DNA of 17,101 bases from Candidatus Poribacteria bacterium. GTDB taxonomy: Bacteria; Poribacteria; DTPJ01; WJIO01. Below, in pieces: positions 7,016 through 14,925 of the stretch (position 1 is its first letter; the number at the start of each line of letters is the position of its first letter). The notes under the pieces were generated by a model, which was not told where the DNA came from, made no database searches, and saw nothing but the letters and a program-made list of their open reading frames with translations. The DNA lies in the NCBI GenBank assembly GCA_014730235.1, contig WJIO01000294.1:1-17101 (forward strand), given 5' to 3'. Both the position numbers and the translations under genes were made by a program.

Positions 7016-8290
7016 ATGATACTGGAACCACAGATCGAATGTATGGATCAGCAAAAGCTAATAGAAAGCATTGTGCGCCCAAAGTTATCATCACTTTTGC
7101 TCAGAGCTTATCAGCATTTTCCCTTTTATAAGAAGCGTATGGATGAAGCCGGTATTGATCCCTGTTCTGATCCCCTGGATGTGCTGAAAAGAATGCCATA
7201 CCTGACAAAGAAGGAATACTGCCACCTTGAGAGGGATGCGCTTTTGCATGCTAACCGCCGTTTGTATTATGTGGAGGTGACATCGGGTACGACGGGCAAA
7301 CCTAAAAGACGTTTCCAGAGTCGCAATGATGAATTAAACGAGTTAAAGCTGGCAAGTCGCGTAATGGCTGGGTTTGGACTATCCAGAGATGATGTTGTTG
7401 TATTCATAGACGTGGGTGATCCCGGTATATACCTGTGGTTTTCCAAAGCCTGTGAAGCTGTTGGGGTTAAAGATACCATATATTATGGTATTCAATCGGA
7501 TTTCGGGGAATCTTTAAAGGGATTAATAAAGCTTGATCCGACGGTTATATTTACTGTTCCAAGCCTGTTGGCCCGATCTTATGATGCCATATTGCATATG
7601 TATCAGGAAGCAGGCGAAACAAATCTGCAAAAGATCGTATATTTTGGCGAAAAGCTGGATGAAGGATTTAGAAAGCGTATTCAGTATGAACTGAATGTTG
7701 AAATATTTTCCCACTACGGTGGAACAGAAGTCAGCACACTGGGCGGGGAATGTCCGGCCCATAATGGCATACATATATATACCGATGTAAATCTTCCAAT
7801 GCTAATACAACCAGAGAATATCAGCAATACAGTCCAGCAGGGGGAGGTAACATGGACAACTATGCAAATTGATATACAGCCTGTAATTAAATACCGACTG
7901 GGGGATATGGTTCAGATAGATTCCAGCAAATGCAAATGTGGACGCACATCACCAAGGATTAAAGTATTGGGACGAACCGACGATGGCTTCAGCCTGTATG
8001 GTGAAAAATTCTATTACAGCACCTTCCTGAATACCATATATTCAGAGACAAACGAAACCGGCTTCTTGCAGATAATACTTTCAAATCAAAAAGCGCAGGA
8101 ACTAATGACCGTTATCCTGCCGGAGAAAATGAAAAGCAAACATATAGATATAAAAGATGCTTTGTATCATATGAATGAACTGGAGTTTTACCTTGAAGAG
8201 GGCTTTCTGGATTTGAAAATTGAATTTGTGGACAATAGCTATTTTACCGGTAGGAAGATAGCTTCGATTGTTGACAGAAGAAAATATTAA
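7016..8290 (+). CDS. Phenylacetate-CoA ligase-like adenylate-forming enzyme (PaaK family)
   Basis: This is a 424-aa member of the PaaK/CapK branch of ANL enzymes, which activate a carboxylic acid with ATP and often pass it to CoA. The ATP-binding loop is EVTSGTTGKPKRRF (about 87-100), the acyl-adenylate motif is SHYGGTEVS (232-240), the hinge is YRLGD (293-297) and the lid motif is GRTSPRIKVLGRTDDGF (309-325). KCKCGR includes the Cys pair usual in this branch. The C-terminal TGRKIASIVDRRKY matches the family's end. An upstream in-frame TTG (7001) lies inside the preceding gene. ATG 7016, with GGGGAG 7 nt upstream, is the better start. The acid it activates is not evident. Being cytosolic, it would act on a product imported after the exported hydrolase has worked. 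Confidence 0.88.
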   Translation: MILEPQIECMDQQKLIESIVRPKLSSLLLRAYQHFPFYKKRMDEAGIDPCSDPLDVLKRMPYLTKKEYCHLERDALLHANRRLYYVEVTSGTTGKPKRRFQSRNDELNELKLASRVMAGFGLSRDDVVVFIDVGDPGIYLWFSKACEAVGVKDTIYYGIQSDFGESLKGLIKLDPTVIFTVPSLLARSYDAILHMYQEAGETNLQKIVYFGEKLDEGFRKRIQYELNVEIFSHYGGTEVSTLGGECPAHNGIHIYTDVNLPMLIQPENISNTVQQGEVTWTTMQIDIQPVIKYRLGDMVQIDSSKCKCGRTSPRIKVLGRTDDGFSLYGEKFYYSTFLNTIYSETNETGFLQIILSNQKAQELMTVILPEKMKSKHIDIKDALYHMNELEFYLEEGFLDLKIEFVDNSYFTGRKIASIVDRRKY

Positions 8291-8301
8291 AGTAATAAAT
8301 A

Positions 8302-8467
8302 TGGCTCTTCCGGGTTCAGTTTGGTAAAGATAAGAAACTTCTTTATGCTGTCATTCCTGCGAAGGCAGGAATCCAATAGATCCGCATAAAGACGGGCTTG
8401 CTGCCTTCGCAGGAATGACAAGCTGAGGGAATTTTCAATTATAACCACACTGAAACCGGAAGAACCA
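8302..8467. repeat. Fold-back intergenic repeat, copy 2 (MITE/REP-like)
   Basis: The 166-bp element fills most of the 228-bp gap between two plus-strand operons. Its ends TGGCTCTTCCGGGTTCAG and, reversed, TGGTTCTTCCGGTTTCAG are near-perfect inverted repeats. Inside, the 19-bp sequence at 8350-8368 is repeated exactly inverted at 8401-8419, with a further GAAGGCAGGAATCC-type REP motif. Its outer arms (about 48 bp left, 50 bp right) match copy 1 at 1608-1737; the core is about 40 bp longer. It may also act as a transcript-ending or stabilising stem-loop after the PaaK-like gene. Confidence 0.85.
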
Positions 8468-8518
8468 TTTTAATTTATCAACTAAAGTGTTATATAATTA
8501 TCAGGAGGAAAAATAAGT

Positions 8519-10720
8519 GTGTTTATAAAAGAGCGATTAATGTATAAAACCTATATCAGCAATTCATTAAAGCTTATAATTATCATCATATCAATAGGAG
8601 GAATTCTTATCATGTCTTCATCAGAGGCAGTAGAGATTAAGCTTCCTGACCCACAACCCTGGCCTGCCGTTGCATGCAGCCCGGAAGAACTTCAGCGTCT
8701 CAGGGATGCCTATAAAAACGATGGTTTGGAACATAAAGTCGTGGCCAAAAAGGTGGAACAGGGTGATAAAGCTCTCAAGCATAAAGTTGATTTCCCCCCC
8801 GAGGGAGGTCAGCATAACCAGTGGTATCAGTGCGATAAATGCCAGATAGCCTTGGAAACTATAGACGAAACTCACCACCGATGCCCTAACTGCGAAGAGG
8901 TATACACCGGTTATCCCTACGATAACGTCATATACAGCCGCAGGCATTCTGCCCTGACAAGGAATATGGAAGCCTGCGCATGGGCTTATGCTCTTACGGA
9001 GGATGAAAAATATGCCCAACGGGTAAGGGACATAATGGTGAGATATGCCGAAAGATACTCGGATTATCCATATCACAGCGCAAACATGGGCAAAAAGACC
9101 GATAATCCCAGCAGGTCTGGCGGTCATGTGTTTGAACAAACCCTGAATGAGGCCAGTTGGATGCTATCGGTATGTAATTCATACGACCTTACACGACTTT
9201 CGGAAGTCTATTCTAAAGCGGATCATAAAGCTATCCGGGAGAATTTTCTTCTTAAAGTATATGAAAATATAGCCAAACACAAAGCAGGAAAAAGCAACTG
9301 GCAGACTTACCATAACTCGGCTTTTATGCTTATCGGGGGAGTGCTTAATAAAGCGGAACTAATACGTCAAGCCTTGGAAGATGAACAAAACGGTTTTTAT
9401 TATCAAATGAAGGTTTCGGTATTACCTGGCGGCATGTGGTACGAAAATTCCTGGGGTTATCATTTTTACACATTGGGGGCAGTCCAGCGGATTACTGAGA
9501 CGGCCCGAAGGCTTGGTATTGACCTTTACTCAGTTCCCCAGGTTAAAGACATGTATACTGTGGCTATGGACTACCAAATGGCAGATGGCACACTTCCCCG
9601 ATTTGGCGATGCCACCACGACAGGAATCCCCGGAAGGTTATACGAAGCTGCATATAACCATTGGAATGAGCCGGTATTTCTTTCAGTTTTACCAGAACCA
9701 CCTACATGGGATTCAATACTTTATGGACGCACCGAAAACCCAGATTCTGCCGCAAGTAAACCGCAATTAACAAGCACATTAAAAGAGGGCGCAGGACATG
9801 CTATTCTTCAATCCAATGGTGACAAAGGCCGTTCCAGTGCGGTTATGACCTTTGGCCCCTTCGGCGGATTTCATGGTCATTTTGACAAGCTTTCCTTTGT
9901 ATATTTTGGAATGGACATGGAGCTTGGATATGATCCCGGTCGGGCCCGGAGCCAGGCCTATCGTCTGCCGGTTCATAGAAACTGGTACAGGGCCACCACA
10001 AGTCACAATACAGTGCTGGTAGACAGGACATCCCAACAGGGTGTTGCCGGTAAATACGATCTATTTGTCACCAATTCCCGGGTATCAGCCGCGGCGGCTT
10101 ATACCAATGATGCTTATGGGGATGTAACCCACCACCGTCTTATAGTGCTCCGGCCCGATTTTCTTGTGGTGTTTGATATGCTGAAATCCAACCATGAGCA
10201 CACCTTCGACTGGATATATCACAATCTCGGTAAAGACATATCATGTCCAGCCGCCCTACAAGCCGATGATGTTCCTGAGGGTCAGGGCTTTGAGTATATT
10301 CAGGATATAAAAACCGGAATTACCGATAAAACTATAAAAGCTGTGGTTTTAATGGATGAGACCAGGGTAGAGATAATGGTAAACGCAGAGGCAGATTCTG
10401 GAGTAATGACCGGTACAGGTGTTGGTGAATCTATTAAACATCGTGTTCCCCTGATATTTGTTACAAGAAAAGGTAAAGAGACAAAATATGCCGCTGTCAT
10501 AGAGCCAGTAATGGAAGGTCAAGAAGGGAAAATCCAGGACATAAAAATAACTGACATTGGTATAGTGGTAGAAATGAAAAACGGTGATATGGAATTATAT
10601 TCCTACAGCCCTGAAGGTGTATCCCGAAATATTGAGGGTATAAATACTGAATCAAAACTGCTTTGCCTTTATAAAAAAGCAGGTCAAAAATATGAAGTAA
10701 TGACCGAATCTGAAGATTAA
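8519..10720 (+). CDS. Exported heparinase II/III family protein (polysaccharide lyase-like)
   Basis: The 733-aa protein has an N-terminal signal segment (LKLIIIIISIGGILIM, about 18-32), an alpha/alpha-toroid alginate-lyase-like domain, and a C-terminal heparinase II/III beta-sandwich. Likely active-site positions are Asn260 (SNWQTYHN), Glu309 and Tyr314 (MWYENSWGYHFY), and His452/His454 (GGFHGHFDKLSF). Enzymes of this fold cleave uronic-acid-containing glycans by beta-elimination; the substrate is unknown. A zinc-ribbon-like insert, CDKC-X13-CPNC (105-125), sits before the toroid. The GTG start at 8519 has GGAGG 10 nt upstream. An internal ATG at 8612 has its own AGGAGG, but starting there would remove the signal segment. 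The next two genes follow at 13-15 bp, suggesting one operon with rhamnose mutarotase. Confidence 0.88.
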   Translation: MFIKERLMYKTYISNSLKLIIIIISIGGILIMSSSEAVEIKLPDPQPWPAVACSPEELQRLRDAYKNDGLEHKVVAKKVEQGDKALKHKVDFPPEGGQHNQWYQCDKCQIALETIDETHHRCPNCEEVYTGYPYDNVIYSRRHSALTRNMEACAWAYALTEDEKYAQRVRDIMVRYAERYSDYPYHSANMGKKTDNPSRSGGHVFEQTLNEASWMLSVCNSYDLTRLSEVYSKADHKAIRENFLLKVYENIAKHKAGKSNWQTYHNSAFMLIGGVLNKAELIRQALEDEQNGFYYQMKVSVLPGGMWYENSWGYHFYTLGAVQRITETARRLGIDLYSVPQVKDMYTVAMDYQMADGTLPRFGDATTTGIPGRLYEAAYNHWNEPVFLSVLPEPPTWDSILYGRTENPDSAASKPQLTSTLKEGAGHAILQSNGDKGRSSAVMTFGPFGGFHGHFDKLSFVYFGMDMELGYDPGRARSQAYRLPVHRNWYRATTSHNTVLVDRTSQQGVAGKYDLFVTNSRVSAAAAYTNDAYGDVTHHRLIVLRPDFLVVFDMLKSNHEHTFDWIYHNLGKDISCPAALQADDVPEGQGFEYIQDIKTGITDKTIKAVVLMDETRVEIMVNAEADSGVMTGTGVGESIKHRVPLIFVTRKGKETKYAAVIEPVMEGQEGKIQDIKITDIGIVVEMKNGDMELYSYSPEGVSRNIEGINTESKLLCLYKKAGQKYEVMTESED

Positions 10721-10733
10721 TCTGGAGGTAATT

Positions 10734-11177
10734 TTGAAATATTCAGAGGCAAGCCTTGGAAGAATTTTTATAATAAGACTGGAAGATGGAGATATAGTTC
10801 ACGAAGAGATCGAGAAACTCGCCGCAGAGAAAGAAATCCGATCCGCAGCTATTATTATTCTTGGTGGAGCCAATGATGGTAGTAAACAGGTGCTGGGACC
10901 GGCTGATCCTGATGAATCTCCTATCGTGCCTATGGTACACACCCTCGCTGGTGTCCACGAAGTAGCCGGTGTGGGAACACTGTTTCAGGATGAATATGGT
11001 AGCCCAAGCCTGCATATGCACATGGCCTCCGGGAGAAAAGATTCCACTGTTACAGGCTGTATAAGGGTAGGGGTAAAAGTATGGCAAACTATGGAAGCTG
11101 TGCTTTTTGAGCTTAATGACACAACCGCGATGCGCTATCTTGATCAAAAGCTGGGCTTTAAACTTCTTAAACCCTAA
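10734..11177 (+). CDS. PPC/DUF296 domain protein
   Basis: The 147-aa protein consists of a single PPC domain (PF03479), known both alone in prokaryotes and fused to AT-hooks in plants. Family features are GRIFIIRLEDGDIVHEEIEK at the N-terminus, SAAIIILGGAND, the histidine motif LHMHMASGR (His94, His96), and the C-terminal VWQTMEAVLFELND. The paired histidines suggest metal binding. Prokaryotic stand-alone members form trimers, but their function is not established. The start is TTG at 10734, with GGAGG 5 nt upstream. It sits between the heparinase-like gene and rhaM in a tight plus-strand run, which hints at a part in uronate or deoxy-sugar metabolism. That role is inference only. Confidence 0.85.
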   Translation: MKYSEASLGRIFIIRLEDGDIVHEEIEKLAAEKEIRSAAIIILGGANDGSKQVLGPADPDESPIVPMVHTLAGVHEVAGVGTLFQDEYGSPSLHMHMASGRKDSTVTGCIRVGVKVWQTMEAVLFELNDTTAMRYLDQKLGFKLLKP

Positions 11178-11192
11178 CACCAGGAGAAAAGT

Positions 11193-11507
11193 ATGATTCG
11201 CAAGGCCTTTGCAATGTCAGTGAACAAAGGAAAAGAGGAAGAATACGAAAAGCGTCATAATCCTATATGGTCTGAACTGGAACAGACGCTAAAAGATCAC
11301 GGCGTGCATAATTACTCCATATTCCTGCAACCGCAGACAAACACGCTGTTTGCTTATGTGGAGATCGAAGACGAGGAGAAATGGAACAACATTGCAAAGA
11401 CAGAAGTATGTCAGCGGTGGTGGAAATACATGGGCGATATAATGCCATCAAACCCTGATAACAGCCCGGTCTCGGTGGATTTGAAGGAAGTATTTCATAT
11501 TGACTGA
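11193..11507 (+). CDS. rhaM: L-rhamnose mutarotase
   Basis: The 104-aa protein has exactly the family length and matches RhaM throughout: [10 protein letters not shown] at the start, [45 protein letters not shown] and the end EVFHID. Tyr18 and His22 are the expected catalytic-site residues, and Trp76/Trp77 line the sugar pocket in the family. The enzyme interconverts alpha and beta anomers of L-rhamnose in the cytoplasm, feeding rhamnose catabolism. No rhamnose isomerase, kinase or aldolase gene is in the window. The ATG follows an AGGAGA site. It is the last gene of the heparinase operon and is followed by a terminator, which suggests that the glycan handled here contains rhamnose. Confidence 0.95.
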   Translation: MIRKAFAMSVNKGKEEEYEKRHNPIWSELEQTLKDHGVHNYSIFLQPQTNTLFAYVEIEDEEKWNNIAKTEVCQRWWKYMGDIMPSNPDNSPVSVDLKEVFHID

Positions 11508-11517
11508 TATGGTTTTT

Positions 11518-11553
11518 CGGGAGGGTAGAATTTCTCCCTCCCGTTTATTTTAT
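11518..11553 (+). terminator. Rho-independent terminator after rhaM
   Basis: CGGGAGGG (11518-11525) pairs perfectly with CCCTCCCG (11536-11543), with extra AGA/TCT pairing inside. TTTATTTTATTT follows. It lies 10 bp past the rhaM stop and touches the stop codon of the convergent GH95 gene. On the minus strand the stem is not followed by T residues, so it serves mainly the plus-strand operon. Confidence 0.85.
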
Positions 11554-13869
11554 TTACAACCCAAATTTTAATTCATAACATTTCCCTGCTTCGGTGTCAA
11601 ATTCGACGATTTCATAAGACCGAGTGACCTCTATTTCCTTACCCTCAGATACAGCCTTTACAGGAACAAGAACCTTTATCCGGCATTTGTTGCCTGCTGT
11701 TGATCGGATTTTCGCTTCAATAAGCTGTCCGTTATTCCAGTTCATATCCACCTCAAACCCTCCCCGGGCGCGCAGTCCCTTTACATAGCCTTTAGACCAG
11801 GCTTTAGGCAGGGCCGGGAGCATGCGAATTTGACCGGTATGGCTTTGCAGTAGCATTTCGGCTATGCCGGCTGTACCTCCGAAGTTGCCGTCAATCTGGA
11901 AAGGCGGATGGGTGTCAAAGAGATTAGGTAGGGTGCATCGTGTTAACAGGTCTTTAAGGTGCTTATACGCCTCCTCACCTTCATAAAGCCTTGACCAGAA
12001 ATTTACCAACCAGGCCCGACTCCATCCGGTATGGCCTCCGCCATGACTCAGGCGATATTCCAGTGATTTACGGGCAGCAGCCGCCAGTTCTGGAGTGTTT
12101 TCAAGGGTGATCTGGCATCCCGGATGCAGTCCATACATGTGAGACATGTGTCTATGGCCCGGTTCCGGCTCATCATAATCTTCGATCCATTCCTGCAAAC
12201 GACCTGTCTTTTTGCTGATCTGTAATGGCGCAAGTCTCTCCAGGGCCGATTCCAGTTCTTCCTTGAATTCCGAATCTAAATCATCATTCTCAGACAATAT
12301 ATTGATAGCAGTAGTGCAATTTGTTAGAAGTTCATGGATTATCTCCAGATCCATAGTTGCAGCATAAGTAAACATAGACCTGGTTCCATCGGGTTTTGTA
12401 AAGCTGTTTTCTGGCGAGTGGGACGGATTGGTAACCAGTTTCCCGACTACTGGCGTACCTTCCGGGGCTTCAACCATGAAATCCAGGATAAATCTTGCTG
12501 CGCCTTTCATGAGAGGGTAAGCCCTTTCTTTAAGAAAATCTTTGTCGCCGCTAAACAGATAATGCTCAAATAAATGCTGGCACAACCATGCTGCCCCCAT
12601 AGGCCAGATGCCCCATACCCCATCGGCTGGTGTTGTAAAACCAAACACGTCTGAAAGATGATGAACCACCCATCCCCCGGCTCCGTAATGAATTTTGGCA
12701 GTTTTGCTACCGGGTTCTACAAGGGTATCCATGTAATCAAACAGGGGAACGTGACATTCCGGCAGATTGCAGACCTCAGCGGGCCAATAATTCATCTGAA
12801 GGTTTATGTTGGTATGAAAATCGCTGTTCCAGGGCGCGTTCATGTGTTCGTTCCATACTCCCTGTAAATTTGCCGGGAAACATCCGGGTCTGGAACTACC
12901 CATCAGCATGTATCTTCCAAGCTGAAAATAAAGCTCAAACAAACGGGGATCGTTTCCTCCCTCTCTAACAGCAAACAAACGATCATCGGTTGGAACATCC
13001 TCTTTACTTTCGCCCAGATATAACTCAACCCGGTTAAACAGGAATTGATGATCCTCAACATGATCTCTGAGCATATCCTCATAAGATTTACCGGAAACAG
13101 CTTCCAGAGTTTCTTCGCATTGGGAATAGGGACCGCCGCTTATATCCTTCTGGTTGATGTAACTAGTGGCGGCAGCAATTATCAGAATAACCGAATCTGC
13201 ATCCTTTATGCTGATTTTTTCATCTGTTACACTGGTTTCCCCGCCCTCTGGAATGGCCTTAAGATAACCGGCGAATTTCATGCCTTCAGAACCGCATTGC
13301 CCCTGTAAAATCAGAGTGTCATTCGAAACCGCTTTTGTTTCTGCGTCCTGCTGACGGGTAATGCTGGCATCAAAGGTTATACGGCCGGATTTTGTGCAGC
13401 CAAGTTTTATTACTATCACCTGATCCGGCGCAGAAGCAAACACATCTCTGGTGAAACAATCCTGACCAACGCTGTAGATAGTATGGGCCACGCCAGTCTC
13501 CAGATCAAGTTCCCGACGATAGCCTGTTATGTTTTCATGACCGGAAAATTCCAGAATCAGATCACCCAGGGATTGATAGGATTTTATCCTGCATGGATCG
13601 CCCATCATCTTTTTCGCCAGTTCGGCGGCTTCTGCATTTTTACCCTCAAACAGAAGTTTTTGAACTTCAGGGAGAACTTCCAGAGATTCGGGGTTGTTTG
13701 TATCCCAGGGATGACCGTCCCAGAGGGAATCCTCGTTCATCTGTATGCGTTCTTTTCCTACTCCGCCGAACACCATTGCCCCTAACCGGCCATTGCCTAC
13801 CGGTAGGGCTTCTGTCCATTCTTCTGCTGGTTCACGATACCAGAGCTTCAGATTTTTATTTGAATTCAT
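11554..13869 (-). CDS. Glycoside hydrolase family 95 (alpha-L-fucosidase-like)
   Basis: The 771-aa protein is a full-length GH95 enzyme; characterised members are inverting alpha-1,2-L-fucosidases or alpha-L-galactosidases. The N-terminal beta-domain starts [28 protein letters not shown], with NEDSLWDG following. In the (alpha/alpha)6 barrel, Asn354/Asn356 ([13 protein letters not shown]), Glu487 ([10 protein letters not shown]) and Asp660 ([15 protein letters not shown]) correspond to the catalytic Asn, Glu and Asp known for the family. All are present, so the enzyme should be active. It has no signal peptide, implying action on imported oligosaccharides in the cytoplasm. The ATG has GGGGA 5 nt upstream. 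The LamG gene lies 25 bp upstream on the same strand, so the two are probably co-transcribed. Confidence 0.94.
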   Translation of the reverse strand: MNSNKNLKLWYREPAEEWTEALPVGNGRLGAMVFGGVGKERIQMNEDSLWDGHPWDTNNPESLEVLPEVQKLLFEGKNAEAAELAKKMMGDPCRIKSYQSLGDLILEFSGHENITGYRRELDLETGVAHTIYSVGQDCFTRDVFASAPDQVIVIKLGCTKSGRITFDASITRQQDAETKAVSNDTLILQGQCGSEGMKFAGYLKAIPEGGETSVTDEKISIKDADSVILIIAAATSYINQKDISGGPYSQCEETLEAVSGKSYEDMLRDHVEDHQFLFNRVELYLGESKEDVPTDDRLFAVREGGNDPRLFELYFQLGRYMLMGSSRPGCFPANLQGVWNEHMNAPWNSDFHTNINLQMNYWPAEVCNLPECHVPLFDYMDTLVEPGSKTAKIHYGAGGWVVHHLSDVFGFTTPADGVWGIWPMGAAWLCQHLFEHYLFSGDKDFLKERAYPLMKGAARFILDFMVEAPEGTPVVGKLVTNPSHSPENSFTKPDGTRSMFTYAATMDLEIIHELLTNCTTAINILSENDDLDSEFKEELESALERLAPLQISKKTGRLQEWIEDYDEPEPGHRHMSHMYGLHPGCQITLENTPELAAAARKSLEYRLSHGGGHTGWSRAWLVNFWSRLYEGEEAYKHLKDLLTRCTLPNLFDTHPPFQIDGNFGGTAGIAEMLLQSHTGQIRMLPALPKAWSKGYVKGLRARGGFEVDMNWNNGQLIEAKIRSTAGNKCRIKVLVPVKAVSEGKEIEVTRSYEIVEFDTEAGKCYELKFGL

Positions 13870-13894
13870 ATTTTCCCCATTTCATTTTGAATGA

Positions 13895-14671
13895 TTAATG
13901 CTTAATATATCCCCAGGTAATGACCAGTTTATCATCAGCTTCCACAGCAAACGAACCTGATTCCATGAAATGCTGAATTTCCCCCTGGCTTAGGGCCCTT
14001 CCGTTGAATATGACCATTTCATCCAGAACACCTGTAAACATGTTATTGGTTCCCCAGAGATTGCTTCCCCACAGTATAAGGGAATTTTCGTTTACAGGCA
14101 GAATATACGAGGGGTTATTTACAACAACTTCCGGTTTTCCATTTAAACAAATTTTCGTTACTCCGCTTTCATCCCTCGTTACGGCGCAGTGATACCATTC
14201 ATCAGCTACAAAATCCGGCGCTCCAACATCATCAGGTGCTTGCCATGCTCCATCTTTGTAAATCTGAAATCTCAGATTCCCGGACATAACTTTACCAAGA
14301 CGCCATCCTCCCGGGGTTTTATCATCAGCCCCTTTGTCAAAGAAAAATTGGTGTCTTTGTCCTGTAATTTCGGCAAATTTTACCCATACAGCCATAGTAT
14401 AGACTTCTGTGACGTGCAGACTATCAGAGTCAAAAACTTCCACGTAATTGGCCTGGCTTCCATCCATTTGCAGACCTTTGCCAAACTTACCATCAACTAT
14501 CTTATATTGCCCCATAGCTGTTCCATGATTTCCCATACCAGAGCGATCAAGAAGCTGATCCCCATCAAGACCATCAAACCTAAAATGCAGGACAAGACCC
14601 TCCTCTTCAGCACCAGCGTAGCAAATAAAAATTAAAGCAAAACTCAATATTAAAAAGAATAAAATCCTCAT
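13895..14671 (-). CDS. Secreted LamG/concanavalin A-like domain protein
   Basis: The 258-aa protein has a signal peptide (MRILFFLILSFALIFICYA) and one Laminin_G_3-type jelly-roll domain. Recognisable blocks are GLVLHFRFDGLDGDQLLDRSG, YTMAVWVKF, the FVADEWYHCAVTRD strand and the closing FTGVLDEMVIFNGRALSQGEI. These domains bind carbohydrate or occur on cell-surface proteins; there is no catalytic domain. The frame is open upstream to 14728, but ATG 14671 is chosen because a GGGGGG-rich site lies 7 nt upstream and the signal peptide begins there. Its promoter appears to lie within the adjacent MITE. It precedes GH95 by 25 bp, so it may hold the glycan outside while GH95 works inside. Confidence 0.85.
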   Translation of the reverse strand: MRILFFLILSFALIFICYAGAEEEGLVLHFRFDGLDGDQLLDRSGMGNHGTAMGQYKIVDGKFGKGLQMDGSQANYVEVFDSDSLHVTEVYTMAVWVKFAEITGQRHQFFFDKGADDKTPGGWRLGKVMSGNLRFQIYKDGAWQAPDDVGAPDFVADEWYHCAVTRDESGVTKICLNGKPEVVVNNPSYILPVNENSLILWGSNLWGTNNMFTGVLDEMVIFNGRALSQGEIQHFMESGSFAVEADDKLVITWGYIKH

Positions 14672-14713
14672 TGCATATCCCCCCTCTTTATAAACCAAAC
14701 ATTTTAAGTTATT

Positions 14714-14742
14714 ACTATACTTTCGCACTTTTTATATATCAA
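14714..14742 (-). promoter_or_regulatory. Outward promoter at the MITE end, reading into the LamG gene
   Basis: On the minus strand TTGATA (14742-14737), a 17-bp spacer and TATAGT (14719-14714) match the sigma-70 consensus at five of six positions in each hexamer. All but the final base lies in the MITE's terminal repeat region. The expected start near 14707 leaves a roughly 36-nt leader to the LamG ATG at 14671. Confidence 0.6.
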
Positions 14743-14849
14743 AACGGTAAATACAGATTTCATAGGGGTTCTTGGCTTTTAGGAACACGGCATGCCGTGT
14801 TCCTAAAAGCGTATAAATACTATGTCTTTTAAAAAGTGCGAAAGTATAG
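14715..14849. mobile_element. 135-bp MITE with perfect 20-bp terminal inverted repeats
   Basis: CTATACTTTCGCACTTTTTA at 14715-14734 is repeated exactly inverted at 14830-14849. The flanks carry a direct TTATTA at 14709-14714 and 14850-14855, a likely 6-bp target-site duplication (7 bp if the border is set one base in). There is no ORF, so a transposase would have to act in trans. The exact repeats and intact duplication suggest recent insertion. The parent transposon family is not recognised. It occupies most of the gap between the beta-helix and LamG genes. Confidence 0.85.
14775..14810. repeat. 36-bp perfect palindrome inside the MITE
   Basis: Eighteen-base arms meet with no loop at 14792/14793; the centre is ACGGCATGCCGT and the arms end GCTTTTAGGAAC. 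It resembles the GGCACGGCATGCCGTGCC-type palindromes dispersed in some bacterial genomes (from memory, not checked). It could be an inserted small repeat or the hairpin of the MITE itself. Confidence 0.85.
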
Positions 14850-14925
14850 TTATTACATACACACGACATTTTACCACTTGTGTAGTAGAAAGGAAAGCAG
14901 AATTTTTATATTCTTCCAATGAAAA

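Noticed and set aside
8621-9139. 172-aa minus-strand ORF
   Set aside because: Antisense shadow of the heparinase II/III gene, with no family features.
10743-11180. 145-aa minus-strand ORF opposite the PPC gene
   Set aside because: Mirror of a well-supported PPC coding frame; low-complexity translation and no start signals.
13483-13898. Overlapping plus-strand ORFs of 100-101 aa
   Set aside because: Antisense to the conserved N-terminal part of GH95.
14189-14635. 148-aa plus-strand ORF
   Set aside because: Antisense to the LamG gene; no ribosome site or domain.
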